A stretch of 64,000 bases of DNA from Mucilaginibacter endophyticus. GTDB lineage: Bacteria > Bacteroidota > Bacteroidia > Sphingobacteriales > Sphingobacteriaceae. Position numbers and translations under genes: made by a program. The stretch spans positions 1,309,949 to 1,373,948 of the forward strand of contig NZ_QPCG01000001.1 in the NCBI RefSeq assembly GCF_003351025.1, written 5' to 3'. Below the pieces are notes generated by a model, which made no database searches, was not told where the DNA came from, and saw nothing but the letters and a program-made list of their open reading frames with translations. Every line of letters begins with the position of its first letter. Positions within the stretch are counted from its first letter, which is position 1. Below, in pieces: positions 54,801 to 62,032 of the stretch.

Positions 54801-55264
54801 GTGGCGAGTATACGTTGTTGGCATCATATACGGATAAAGGCGGTAAAGTTGTTGGTCCGCTGAAAGCTACTGATATGGTGGTTTTACGTAATTCGGCGAT
54901 TAAGGCTGTTTATGCTGATGAATTGAAAGGGTTCAACAGGTTTAAAGATGATCTGTCGGCAGGCAACCATAAATCGTATGTGCTTTTCAGAAATATCGAC
55001 CTGACCAATATCAGCAAGTTTGCTTATAAATACGCCTCAAAAGATTATGACGGCGAAATTGAAGTAAGAATAGATTCGCAGGCCGGGCCGGTGATCAGTT
55101 CAGTAGCTTATCAAACAACAGGCGCATGGGATAAAACCGGCGAAGTTACCGGAGAGTTAAGCAAGCCGGTGAGTGGAAAGCATGATGTATATTTTTTCGC
55201 TATAAAACATTCTAAACCGAGTGATGGTATTTTAAATCTGAAGGATATTCAATTTGTTGAGTAG
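51824..55264 (+). CDS. ThuA / sorbosone-dehydrogenase-like / PKD / cytochrome c fusion protein
   Basis: The 1146-residue protein starts with one hydrophobic segment (about 5-22; signal or anchor). A ThuA domain (about 29-245; RVLVFSKTLGWHHSCIP, GGGFMGVHSAADTEYDWPWYG) is followed by a PQQ-type six-blade glucose/sorbosone dehydrogenase propeller (about 265-705; SGAHHGGSLAWDKDKNLYLSTGD), a PKD domain (about 735-830), and a c-type cytochrome domain with Cys896, Cys899 and His900 (DCKSCH). The C-terminal 150 residues are a beta-rich carbohydrate-binding-like domain. It likely oxidises a sugar in the periplasm and passes electrons to its own haem. ThuA-type partners act on 3-keto sugars. The two genes downstream are sugar-isomerase-like. 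Confidence 0.88.
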   Translation: MSLKTKLTYVFLTGLTFLLYSFKKPFDKPRVLVFSKTLGWHHSCIPFGIAAIQKLGDENGFDVDTTTNSANFTDDNLKKYQTVIFNCTTGNVLNAVEQAAFERYIQAGGGFMGVHSAADTEYDWPWYGKLVGAYFSSHPNNSNIRKATIDVTDKSQPATANLPTRWERTDEWYNYKSIYSGIHVLASLDENTYDGGTNGANHPITWYHEFDGGRAFYTGCGHTDESYSDPLFLGQLLGGIKYAMGNGKPLDYSKSYSKVAPDQTRFVKTVLVSNIASPMELAAAKDGRVFFTQLMGNFSVYNTKTNKFKVIHKFPITYEGGTGVIGLTLDPDFEKNQFVYIYYMPAGQTIEPLNFQLSRFKLSPADVLDLKSEKILFKVPVQKVSGAHHGGSLAWDKDKNLYLSTGDSSSPFPSDGYAPLDERPGTEHYSLDAQRSAGNTNDFKGKILRIHPEADGTYTIPEGNLFPKGTAKTKPEIYVMGCRNPYRIAVNPKTSVLYWGEIGPDAGNDSPRGPRGYDEFNQARKAGNFGWPYFVGNNFAYSHWDFVNAKPGPNFDPKAPINNSPNNTGLNVLPPAMPAMIWYPYAASDEFPELGMGGRCAIGGDFYEFDKGVKNPNKFPEYYDGTLFVADWMRNWVIDLRFDQNENYLRNEAFMPANGDFRRPIDMQFGPDGALYMLEYGSVYGAQNEDARLVKIEYNTGNRAPIAKASISDTAAFNKFNRMKFLTSEVKEFPAKKEIAGQAPLKVSFSSQNSKDLDDDDKITYQWLFDGKTVGASTPSASYTFTKPGVYKTILKVTDKGGLTGRDTVIVRVGNTKPEVTIASADNKSFIWKGKPFRYHVVVADKEDGKIDPKKVKLFYIYNPQPSANSTTQNLTALSTTEVSYPGKGLIANSDCKSCHTINKTAVGPSFLAIANRYKAQKGAIDQLSKKIIAGGAGSWGTEHVMSAHPQLSNADTKEIVKYIFSLTDKKNPVLPLPLTGTLNLKFNNAEPRGEYTLLASYTDKGGKVVGPLKATDMVVLRNSAIKAVYADELKGFNRFKDDLSAGNHKSYVLFRNIDLTNISKFAYKYASKDYDGEIEVRIDSQAGPVISSVAYQTTGAWDKTGEVTGELSKPVSGKHDVYFFAIKHSKPSDGILNLKDIQFVE

Positions 55265-55279
55265 TCCTATTCATAACCA

Positions 55280-55359
55280 CGTCATTGCGAAGTACGAAGC
55301 AATCCCCAATAGGCGGTCCGCCTGTATAGTTCGCGATTGCTTCGTACCTCGCAATGACG
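55280..55359. repeat. GTCATTGCGA inverted-repeat element, terminator-like
   Basis: Arms 55280-55304 and 55335-55359 are inverted repeats with 24 of 25 bases matched (outer ends CGTCATTGCGA). The 30-nt centre contains GGCGGTCCGCC. The right arm is followed by CCTTTTTTAAA, so the element may stop transcription of the dehydrogenase gene that ends at 55264. It shares its first ten bases with the block at 10745. Confidence 0.75.
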
Positions 55360-55383
55360 CCTTTTTTAAATCCTGATTAAAAC

Positions 55384-56241
55384 ATGAAAAAAACAATCTT
55401 ATTTGTTGCTCTTTCAGCCGCCATGGCTCTGGGGCAAAACAAAGCATCGGCACAAAACAAACCATTGTTTACCGGTGCTATAGGCGTACAGGCCTATACA
55501 TTTCGCAGCAGCATGCCCAAGGCAACGGCTGCTGTACTGGATACTATTAAGTCATTAGGCATTACCGAAATTGAAGGTGAAGGCCCCAAAGGCATGCCGC
55601 CCGAAGAGTTCAGGAAAATGTGTGACGATAGAGGTATCACCATTCCGTCAACAGGAGCGGGATACGATGCTATAGTAAATGATCCGGGCAGTGTGATCAA
55701 ACTGGCCAAGATATTGGGAGCAAAGTATGTGATGGTTGCCTGGATTCCGCATGGCAAGGAATTTACCCTGGATGATGCCAAAAAAGCTGTTACAGATTTT
55801 AACCGTGTGGGCAAGATTTTGAGCGAAGCCGGTTTAACCTTCTGCTACCATAATCATGGCTATGAGTTTGGCCCTTACAATGATGGCACACTGTTCGATT
55901 ATATCGCCCAAAACACCAATCCGAAATATGTTTCGTTCGAGATTGATATCTTGTGGTCATTCCATGGCGGGCAGGATCCTGCAGCGCTTATTAACAAATA
56001 TCCTTCGCGCATGAAACTGATGCACCTGAAAGATATCCGCAAGGGCGTAGCTAATGACCTTACAGGTGGCACCGATACCAAAAACGATGTTGCCTTAGGC
56101 ACAGGACAAATAGATATTCCCGAAGTGTTAAAAGCTGCTAAAAAAGCCGGTATTAAACATTATTTTATTGAGGATGAAAGCCCGTCATACAGCGAGCAGT
56201 TACCGGTTACCATCGCCTATCTGAAAGGTTTAAAAGATTAA
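55384..56241 (+). CDS. Exported sugar phosphate isomerase/epimerase-like TIM barrel
   Basis: The 285-residue protein has a signal peptide (ending ASA, about 23) and an AP endonuclease-2/xylose-isomerase-like barrel. Probable metal ligands are in FCYHNHGYEF, SFEIDILWS, LMHLKDI and FIEDES (Glu/His/Asp/Glu set). The exported location and the neighbouring ThuA/dehydrogenase protein fit a role in processing oxidised (keto) sugars outside the cytoplasm, but the substrate is not known. It is 3 nt upstream of a second barrel of the same family. Confidence 0.85.
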   Translation: MKKTILFVALSAAMALGQNKASAQNKPLFTGAIGVQAYTFRSSMPKATAAVLDTIKSLGITEIEGEGPKGMPPEEFRKMCDDRGITIPSTGAGYDAIVNDPGSVIKLAKILGAKYVMVAWIPHGKEFTLDDAKKAVTDFNRVGKILSEAGLTFCYHNHGYEFGPYNDGTLFDYIAQNTNPKYVSFEIDILWSFHGGQDPAALINKYPSRMKLMHLKDIRKGVANDLTGGTDTKNDVALGTGQIDIPEVLKAAKKAGIKHYFIEDESPSYSEQLPVTIAYLKGLKD

Positions 56242-56244
56242 TAT

Positions 56245-57180
56245 ATGAGCAATTTAAACCGCAGGCAAGTGTTAAAAGCAATAGGGTTAACGGCAGGTGC
56301 AGCTGTTTTAAGCGAAGCCAGTGCAACTTCGGCTCCCATTGCGCCCAAAACTGGCAATGGCTTTGTTTACTCGTTAAACATGAGCACCATTCGCGGGCAT
56401 AACCTTGGTTTTGTTAAGGAACTTGAAGTAGCTGCAAAAGCAGGTTTTACTTCTGTTGAAATCTGGATAGATACGCTGGAAACCTATCTGCATAGCGGCG
56501 GTTCATTAACCGAAGCAAAAAAGATCATAGACGGGCTCGGGCTTAAAATTGAAGATGCGATAGGTTTTGCCCCCTGGCTGGTTGATGATGAAGCAACCCG
56601 AAAAAAGGGTTTAGAGCAATTGCAGCAGGAAATGGAAATACTGGCTAAGATAGGGTGTCAGCGCATAGCAGCCCCATCCGCAGGCATGACCAAAGGCCCG
56701 GTGCTCGATCTGGATGTGGCAACGGAGCGTTATCTTACCATCCTAAAAATGGGCGAACAAACCGGCGTGATGCCGCAGTTAGAAATGTGGGGCGGCTCGC
56801 AAAATCTCAAGCATATAAGCCAGGTACTTTATGTGGCTACGCAATGCGGTAACCCCAACGCCCGCATTTTGCTTGATGTATTTCACGTTTTCAAAGGCCA
56901 ATCAGCAGTAGATAGTTTGAATTATGTTGGTCACCATGCCCTGGATATTTTTCACGTAAATGATTATCCCGCAGGTATCAGTCCGGAACAAATCTCTGAA
57001 CCGGACAGGATCTATTGCGGTGATGGTATCGCTCCTCTTAAACAGATATTGCAAATAGTTAAAAACCCCGAACGGCCACTGGTGATCTCGTTCGAGGTTT
57101 TTAATAAAAGTTATTACGCTCAGGATGCTTTAACGGTAGCTAAAACAGCCTTGGCGAAGATGAAGGCAGTGGCTTCTTGA
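56245..57180 (+). CDS. Tat-exported sugar isomerase/epimerase-like TIM barrel
   Basis: The 311-residue protein has a twin-arginine-type signal (NLNRRQVLKAIGLTAGAAVL). The barrel carries QLEMWGG, ILLDVFHVFKG, IFHVNDYP and ISFEVFN, a metal-ligand set like that of the preceding gene. The Tat signal suggests it is exported folded with its metal. It begins 3 nt after its neighbour's stop, so the two are one operon and may act together. Confidence 0.87.
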   Translation: MSNLNRRQVLKAIGLTAGAAVLSEASATSAPIAPKTGNGFVYSLNMSTIRGHNLGFVKELEVAAKAGFTSVEIWIDTLETYLHSGGSLTEAKKIIDGLGLKIEDAIGFAPWLVDDEATRKKGLEQLQQEMEILAKIGCQRIAAPSAGMTKGPVLDLDVATERYLTILKMGEQTGVMPQLEMWGGSQNLKHISQVLYVATQCGNPNARILLDVFHVFKGQSAVDSLNYVGHHALDIFHVNDYPAGISPEQISEPDRIYCGDGIAPLKQILQIVKNPERPLVISFEVFNKSYYAQDALTVAKTALAKMKAVAS

Positions 57181-57206
57181 TCTCCAGATGGATTAAACGT
57201 TGCATT

Positions 57207-57344
57207 GACTCACCCCGACGTCGCTGCGCTCGTCACCCCTCTCTACGCTGCGCGTAAAGAGGGGATTTTAATTTATATTTTTTCTTACCCTCTTTATCCG
57301 AAGGATAGAGAGGGTGGTCCAGCGAAGCGCAGACCGGGTGAGTC
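57207..57344. repeat. Imperfect inverted-repeat element (GACTCACCC ends)
   Basis: GACTCACCC (57207-57215) and GGGTGAGTC (57336-57344) are the perfect outer arms of a 138-bp block. Inside are two hairpins: CCCCTCT...AAGAGGGG-like around 57237-57264, and CCCTCTTTATCC / GGATAGAGAGGG around 57289-57315. It lies between the convergent TIM-barrel and lipoprotein genes and may end both transcripts. It looks like a dispersed repeat with no ORF. Confidence 0.65.
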
Positions 57345-57368
57345 GATAGTTCGCTTAGAGGGAACTTC

Positions 57369-57884
57369 TTATTTTTCCCCATAAACAAACTCAATACTAT
57401 CCTTCACCGTAACGCCGCTCATATTTTGCCCTACGTAAATTACAGTGTATTTTGATGGTTTGCTGATATCATATGCCTTTAACAGGTCAACAGTTGCTGA
57501 CAGGCTATCCTTTGGATTTACTTTGATATAGCTGCTGGCAGGTGGCGGCATTATTCTTTTTGCCATTGCGCCTTTATATAACATTTCCTGACCGCTTGCA
57601 TCTTTCACATCAAGGTATTTGCTCATAAGCGGCTCAAACGGCGTATGCCATTTGCAAAACTGACGGGCGGTATCAGCATCGTTATAAACCGTGAATTTAA
57701 GTTCAACAGCTTCACCGATTTTAATGGTTGGCTTTATTTGCATTTTGGCAAACAGGCCTGGGCTTGCAGCAGGGCTTTCATTTTTAGCAGAATCGGAACC
57801 GGCAGAAGTGTTTTTTACATGGTTAACGCTACATGCCGATAAGGTTAGTAACGCTGCAGATAAGATTATTTTGTAGTTTTTCAT
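57369..57884 (-). CDS. Small lipoprotein with BsuPI-like beta-sandwich
   Basis: The 171-residue protein has a lipoprotein signal (LLTLSACSVNH, Cys18) and a Ser/Asn-rich linker (about 20-45). The rest has the strand order of a small Ig-like sandwich (IKIGEAVELKFTVYNDADTAR and YTVIYVGQNM), resembling the intracellular proteinase inhibitor BsuPI fold and related proteins. The function is not known. It is alone on the minus strand between two repeats or operons. Confidence 0.65.
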   Translation of the reverse strand: MKNYKIILSAALLTLSACSVNHVKNTSAGSDSAKNESPAASPGLFAKMQIKPTIKIGEAVELKFTVYNDADTARQFCKWHTPFEPLMSKYLDVKDASGQEMLYKGAMAKRIMPPPASSYIKVNPKDSLSATVDLLKAYDISKPSKYTVIYVGQNMSGVTVKDSIEFVYGEK

Positions 57885-58016
57885 GCTGCAAATTTAAGCC
57901 TTCAGGGGCAAAAGATTGGATAGCTGAATAAACTCTTATGGCCTTTCTGCTATTCTAGCAATATCTATCCCAACTTAACCCTGCCTTAATATAGCTTGCT
58001 TATTTTTGCAGGTATT

Positions 58017-59138
58017 ATGGAGCAAATGGCTTTAGTTTCTTCATTAAAACATACCAGCCCGGTTATCAAAAGAGATCAGCCGGATGATAGCTATAAGTTT
58101 CAACCCCTGCCAGAGCCATCAGGCTCTTATCCATATCATTTATCGGTACAAGATGTAATATCGGATATCGCCGGTAATAAAATGGTTTTTCATATGGTGG
58201 GGGATACCGGTAGCATTCGCAATCCCGGTTCGCAAAGGCGGATAGCAGGCTTAATGGCTGCACAGTATGAAACGATTTCGGGTAAGGAGCAGCCTAAGTT
58301 TTTATATCATTTGGGTGACGTTGTTTACAATTATGGCGAAGCTCAAAACTATTATGATCAGTTTTTTGAACCTTATAGCCTGTACCCCGCACCTATATTC
58401 GCCATTGCCGGCAATCATGATAGCGATGTAAATCCGGCTGCCGCCATGCCATATCAAAGTCTGGATGCATTTACCACCGTGTTTTGTGATACTGTTTCGC
58501 GTCCGGTAATGCTGAGCCGCAAGATAGACCGCAAAAGCATGCCTCAGCCCAATATTTATTGGACAATGGATACCCCGCTGGCAACCATCATCGGTTTACA
58601 TACCAATGTACCTAAATACGGCATTGTTACCCGCGAACAGCGCGACTGGTTTATGGATGAGCTAAGAGCTGCCGATATGCAACGGCCGGATAAAGCCGTT
58701 ATCCTCTGCATGCACCATGCTCCTTATTCGGCAGATATTAATCATGGTGCCAGTTTGCCAATGATCGATTTCCTGGAAGGTGTTTTTGAGGAGACCGGCA
58801 TCCGCCCTGATATTGTTTTTAGCGGACACGTACACAACTATCAGCGTTTCAGTAAGCAATATGCCGATTTAACTGTAATGCCCTATATTGTTGCCGGTAC
58901 AGGAGGCTTTGATGAACTGCATCCTATTGCCCTTACAGATAATGCAGGCTTTACGGCCGAAGATTCGCGATTTGATGGTGTAAGCCTCGAAAATAGCTGC
59001 GACACCAAACATGGCTTTTTAAAGATTGCTATTGAACGCGATAACAGGGGATTAGTATTGAGCGGGGAGTATTATACCGTAGCGGATGAAGATGAACATA
59101 CTGCTGTTTTGACAGACAGCTTTACAGTCAGGATCTGA
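58017..59138 (+). CDS. Calcineurin-like metallophosphoesterase
   Basis: The start was set at ATG 58017 (MEQMALVSSLK), because the upstream in-frame TTG at 57996 has no support. The 373-residue protein has the metallophosphoesterase motifs in order: GDTGSIRN, HLGDVVYNYG, AGNHDSD, MHHAPYS and SGHVHNYQRF. No signal peptide is seen, so it should be cytoplasmic. It resembles purple-acid-phosphatase-like enzymes without the N-terminal Fn3 domain; the substrate is not known. It ends 12 nt before a bidirectional terminator. Confidence 0.88.
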   Translation: MEQMALVSSLKHTSPVIKRDQPDDSYKFQPLPEPSGSYPYHLSVQDVISDIAGNKMVFHMVGDTGSIRNPGSQRRIAGLMAAQYETISGKEQPKFLYHLGDVVYNYGEAQNYYDQFFEPYSLYPAPIFAIAGNHDSDVNPAAAMPYQSLDAFTTVFCDTVSRPVMLSRKIDRKSMPQPNIYWTMDTPLATIIGLHTNVPKYGIVTREQRDWFMDELRAADMQRPDKAVILCMHHAPYSADINHGASLPMIDFLEGVFEETGIRPDIVFSGHVHNYQRFSKQYADLTVMPYIVAGTGGFDELHPIALTDNAGFTAEDSRFDGVSLENSCDTKHGFLKIAIERDNRGLVLSGEYYTVADEDEHTAVLTDSFTVRI

Positions 59139-59150
59139 ATAGCATAAATA

Positions 59151-59183
59151 ACAAAAACGGGAGGCTAAACCTCCCGTTTTTGT
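59151..59183. terminator. Bidirectional terminator, 14-bp perfect stem
   Basis: Arms 59151-59164 and 59170-59183 pair perfectly over CTAAA, with AAAAA/TTTTT inside the stem on both sides. It lies between the convergent phosphoesterase and azoreductase genes and can stop both. Confidence 0.92.
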
Positions 59184-59189
59184 TTACTA

Positions 59190-59786
59190 TTAAAGTTCAA
59201 TAGCCTGTATGGCTTTATCTAAAGCCGTTTCCTGTAAGCCCGGCATTTTTACGCCTTCAACCCTGAAGGTTTTGATGTCGGTCATACCCATAAAGCCTAA
59301 AACCGCCCTTAAATAAGGCTCGGTAAAGTCATATGCTTTCATAAAACCTTCTGAGTATACACCGCCAGATGAAATGGCCAGGTACACTTTCTTGTTTTTA
59401 ACCAGGCCTTCAGGGCCTTTTTCGCCATAGCTGAAAGTTTTACCTGCCCGGGCTATATGGTCTATCCATGTTTTTAAGGTAGATGGGATGCCAAAATTGT
59501 ACATCGGCGTATCGATAACTATGGCATCGGCGTTCATTATCTCGGCAATAGCCTCGTCCGAATGTTTAACTGCTTCAACAAGTTCTGGTGTCCTTTTTTC
59601 TTCCGGGGTATAAAAAGAAGTAAGGTGCGCTTCTTCCAGGTGAGGGAATGGCGTAGCGGTTAAATCGTGGGTAGTTAAAGTATTATCCGGATGGGCCGAT
59701 TGTATTTCGTTAACAATGGCATTGCCCAATTTTACGCTGAATGATGCTTCGCCCTGAGGGCTGCTGATGAGATGTAATATTTTCAT
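59190..59786 (-). CDS. azoR: FMN-dependent NADH-azoreductase
   Basis: The 198-residue protein is a flavodoxin-like quinone/azo reductase: FMN-binding ISSPQGEASFSVKLGNAIV (7-25), PMYNFGIPSTLKTWIDHIARAGKTFSYG (about 95-122) and the AISSGGVYSEG loop. It reduces quinones and azo compounds with NADH and protects against electrophile stress. It is monocistronic: a terminator follows and its upstream region carries a 52-bp perfect palindrome (59833-59884) and a -7-like TAATTTTG box (59814-59807 on the minus strand). Confidence 0.92.
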   Translation of the reverse strand: MKILHLISSPQGEASFSVKLGNAIVNEIQSAHPDNTLTTHDLTATPFPHLEEAHLTSFYTPEEKRTPELVEAVKHSDEAIAEIMNADAIVIDTPMYNFGIPSTLKTWIDHIARAGKTFSYGEKGPEGLVKNKKVYLAISSGGVYSEGFMKAYDFTEPYLRAVLGFMGMTDIKTFRVEGVKMPGLQETALDKAIQAIEL

Positions 59787-59832
59787 TGCTCTGAATTTTG
59801 TGAAAGCAAAATTATTTTACTTTACTATCAAA

Positions 59833-59884
59833 AAGATACTACTATCCTAAAGGATACCGGTATCCTTTAGGATAGTAGTATCTT
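59833..59884. promoter_or_regulatory. 52-bp perfect palindrome upstream of azoR
   Basis: The left arm 59833-59858 and right arm 59859-59884 are exact reverse complements with no loop. Inside are two smaller dyads, TATCCT-AA-AGGATA and TATCCT-TT-AGGATA, each like a repressor site with GATACTACTATCC at the outer flank. Its inner edge is near where a -33 box should be for a -7 box at 59814-59807, 47 nt from the azoR start. This fits a double operator for a redox or quinone-sensing repressor. Confidence 0.7.
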
Positions 59885-59896
59885 AAATTGAATTTA

Positions 59897-59925
59897 TTTG
59901 TTTGAACATCAATTAGATAGGTTTG
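59897..59925 (+). promoter_or_regulatory. Possible promoter of the eCIS operon
   Basis: TTTG at 59897-59900 and TAGGTTTG at 59918-59925 are separated by 17 nt and fit the Bacteroidota -33 (TTTG) and -7 (TAnnTTTG) pattern. The leader to the first gene at 60207 would be about 275 nt. The 420-nt gap 59787-60206 also holds the 52-bp palindrome and the ACGTA dyads at 60065. Confidence 0.35.
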
Positions 59926-60064
59926 GTATTGTTTAACAACGGCCCTGAATTGCTCAAACTACGCCGATTATATGGCACGATCTTTTTTACTCCCAGCCGC
60001 CCGGCGGTAAAAGTTCGTTTTTATTGAAATTTAAAGGTTTTGTGTTGTTTTAACCTGTTCATTA

Positions 60065-60105
60065 CCACGTAATTATACGCGGGGCGATTACGTAGAAATA
60101 CGTGG
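60065..60105. promoter_or_regulatory. Nested ACGTA dyads in the eCIS leader
   Basis: CCACGTA (60065-60071) pairs with TACGTGG (60099-60105), and ACGTAAT (60067-60073) pairs with ATTACGT (60087-60093). The two dyads share the left arm. The region is about 100 nt upstream of the first eCIS gene and could be a regulator site or an alternative leader structure. Confidence 0.3.
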
Positions 60106-60206
60106 CAATTACCGTGCGTACACTTGCACGTTACTTAACAGAGATGCCCAACTTTGGTATAACATCAGCAGCCAAACTGCAGCCAACCTATAAACATCTA
60201 TTTATC

Positions 60207-60791
60207 ATGATTTACCAAACGTTAAGTTTTTTAACTGAGCAGTTGAACAACTACCTCAAAACAACCGATGGAAACAGCGGGCTCAGTTCAACTTTTACCC
60301 AGCTTAAAAATGTGGCCCATCTGAGCGATGATGAGATCAAGGGACTGGAAAATGTCCTGGTAACACTGGTAAATCTTTCCGAAGAGTTTACCATGAAAAA
60401 CATGCCCAATTATGTACGAAACGGCGATGATATTAACTACCGCAACGCGCCTATGTATCTTAATTTATATGTTTTGTTTTCGGCCTGTCTGCATTCTTCG
60501 TATGAAAAATCATTGATCTTCCTGTCGCACATCGTCGAGTTTTTTCAAGGGAAGAATACTTTTACCCAACAAAACAGCCCGACGACAAAAGTTGGCCTCG
60601 GCGATTTTCGCCTCATACTTGACATTTACTCGCCCACATTTGAGCAAGCCAACTACCTGTGGAGCACGCTGGGCGGTAAACAATTTCCCTATGTACTATA
60701 CCGTGTAAGACTGGTTGAAATACTGCGCGATAATGTAACCGAATCACGTGGTATCATTAAAAAGATAGAACTAAGCGATAAACTGAGTTGA
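60207..60791 (+). CDS. DUF4255 / Pvc16-like eCIS protein (tail-terminator/cap type)
   Basis: The start was set at ATG 60207 (MIYQTLSFLTEQLNNYL), the usual start for the family; the upstream in-frame GTG at 60102 has no support. The 194-residue protein has the DUF4255 pattern: an N-terminal helix, YLNLYVLFSACL..SYEKSLIFLSHIVEFFQ in the middle and FEQANYLWSTLGGKQFPYVLYRVRLVEI near the C-terminus. In Photorhabdus PVC and Serratia Afp the homologue Pvc16/Afp16 ends the tube and sheath. It is the first gene of the cluster followed by an unknown gene and two sheath genes. Confidence 0.88.
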   Translation: MIYQTLSFLTEQLNNYLKTTDGNSGLSSTFTQLKNVAHLSDDEIKGLENVLVTLVNLSEEFTMKNMPNYVRNGDDINYRNAPMYLNLYVLFSACLHSSYEKSLIFLSHIVEFFQGKNTFTQQNSPTTKVGLGDFRLILDIYSPTFEQANYLWSTLGGKQFPYVLYRVRLVEILRDNVTESRGIIKKIELSDKLS

Positions 60792-60829
60792 AGATTAGTG
60801 CGGGCGATTAACCAATAAATTATAACCCG

Positions 60830-62014
60830 ATGGTACTGGACCTGAACTACGAAACGCTGTTTGAGATTGCCATCAGTCATCATTATCATCTTGATGACGG
60901 TGCCACACTCTTTGACACACTTAGTGCCGATGAGCGCCTGGCTATGCTGGGGCGTTACGACATAGGCAGTTTCATGAGTGTAACGCCTACCAAAGCTACC
61001 CGGGCAAAGTTTGCCGGTTTGCACGTGGTTTACAAACAAACAGAAACCGGTATCATCACCGGTATCCCGTATACCTTAAACGGTACTAAAGAGCAGCCAC
61101 AGATAGTTCCGGCGGATAATATGGTGTTTAGCTTCAGCGTAGCCATAAACGACGGATTGTTTGCTAATTACAGTTCATTGCCGTTAAAAGCGCCCGATGG
61201 CATGGTGTACTTTTTTACCAATGATCCGGCATTGTCGCAACGTGTGTCGCCTTTTTTAACTGCTACTCCTAATGTATATAAAGCGGCTACAGATTATTAT
61301 CCGGGGGATATGCTGGTTGATAACCAGGCCACACCGACCAAGTTATTCATCGCCCAGCAAAAAAATAACCTCGACCCAACTGCTGGAGCTACCCCTGCCG
61401 GTAATTGGATCACCGATACGCTGGTAGGTGGTAAACCATTGAGCTATGCCGGTAGTGCCGATCTGATCCGTCAGTGCGGAAGGGTATTTATCTACCAGGT
61501 AACGGTAGCCGGCAAAACTCCGGCGCTTACCATAAAAGACAGGCAGGGAAACGTGATAAATGTAACTACCAGTTTAGAAACCGGTGAATTGAATATTGTC
61601 AAAGCCGATATGGGCAGCCTGCCAGAGGGCTTATATACCGCTCATTTGGCCGATACCGGTTACACCGACGATTTCCCGTTTTATTATAGTACGGATGCAT
61701 CGGCCTGGGCTTTTATTGATATCTGTGTAAAAACAAGCAATGCGGTTTATAACCTTTTACAGGCAGATACAACGCTGAAGGCGCCAGTATTTAGCCTTCG
61801 GTTCAAAAACCGGTCGACCTATTGGCGGTACATCGGCGCTATGTTTGGCGCGGCTTCCATAAGTGCCAATGCACTGCCGCTTACCAGGCAAGGTTTTATA
61901 TCGGTAAAAGTGAACGACAAAAACAACAAACCTATTACCGATGACTTGCCCAATGCTACGGCATCGCTCATAAAACCAGAAACCAACCAGATTTTTTCAG
62001 ACATATTTTTTTAG
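60830..62014 (+). CDS. eCIS-cluster protein of unknown function with a carbohydrate-binding-like insert
   Basis: The 394-residue protein has no signal peptide or membrane segment. I do not recognise a named family. The middle part (about 149-195: YKAATDYYPGDMLVDNQ, LFIAQQKNNLDPTAG, NWITD) resembles the aromatic/GD pattern of chitin-binding-type modules in which Y.pGD.v ... l(y/f)iA ... G..P...NW. The flanks (about 1-145 and 200-394) are beta-rich, with YTDDFPFYYSTDASAWAFIDICV and FSLRFKNRSTYWRYIGAMF. It lies 38 nt after the DUF4255 gene and 18 nt before the first sheath gene, so it is in the same operon. A baseplate, adaptor or tail-surface role is possible. Confidence 0.6.
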   Translation: MVLDLNYETLFEIAISHHYHLDDGATLFDTLSADERLAMLGRYDIGSFMSVTPTKATRAKFAGLHVVYKQTETGIITGIPYTLNGTKEQPQIVPADNMVFSFSVAINDGLFANYSSLPLKAPDGMVYFFTNDPALSQRVSPFLTATPNVYKAATDYYPGDMLVDNQATPTKLFIAQQKNNLDPTAGATPAGNWITDTLVGGKPLSYAGSADLIRQCGRVFIYQVTVAGKTPALTIKDRQGNVINVTTSLETGELNIVKADMGSLPEGLYTAHLADTGYTDDFPFYYSTDASAWAFIDICVKTSNAVYNLLQADTTLKAPVFSLRFKNRSTYWRYIGAMFGAASISANALPLTRQGFISVKVNDKNNKPITDDLPNATASLIKPETNQIFSDIFF

Positions 62015-62032
62015 GAAGTAAAAAACAGTAAC

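Noticed and set aside
57996..58016. Seven-codon extension of the metallophosphoesterase from a TTG
   Set aside because: ATG at 58017 is adequate and the extension has no family support.
60102..60206. Upstream extension of the DUF4255 gene from a GTG
   Set aside because: The family start is MIYQTLSFL-like, at ATG 60207, and the extension crosses the ACGTA dyads.
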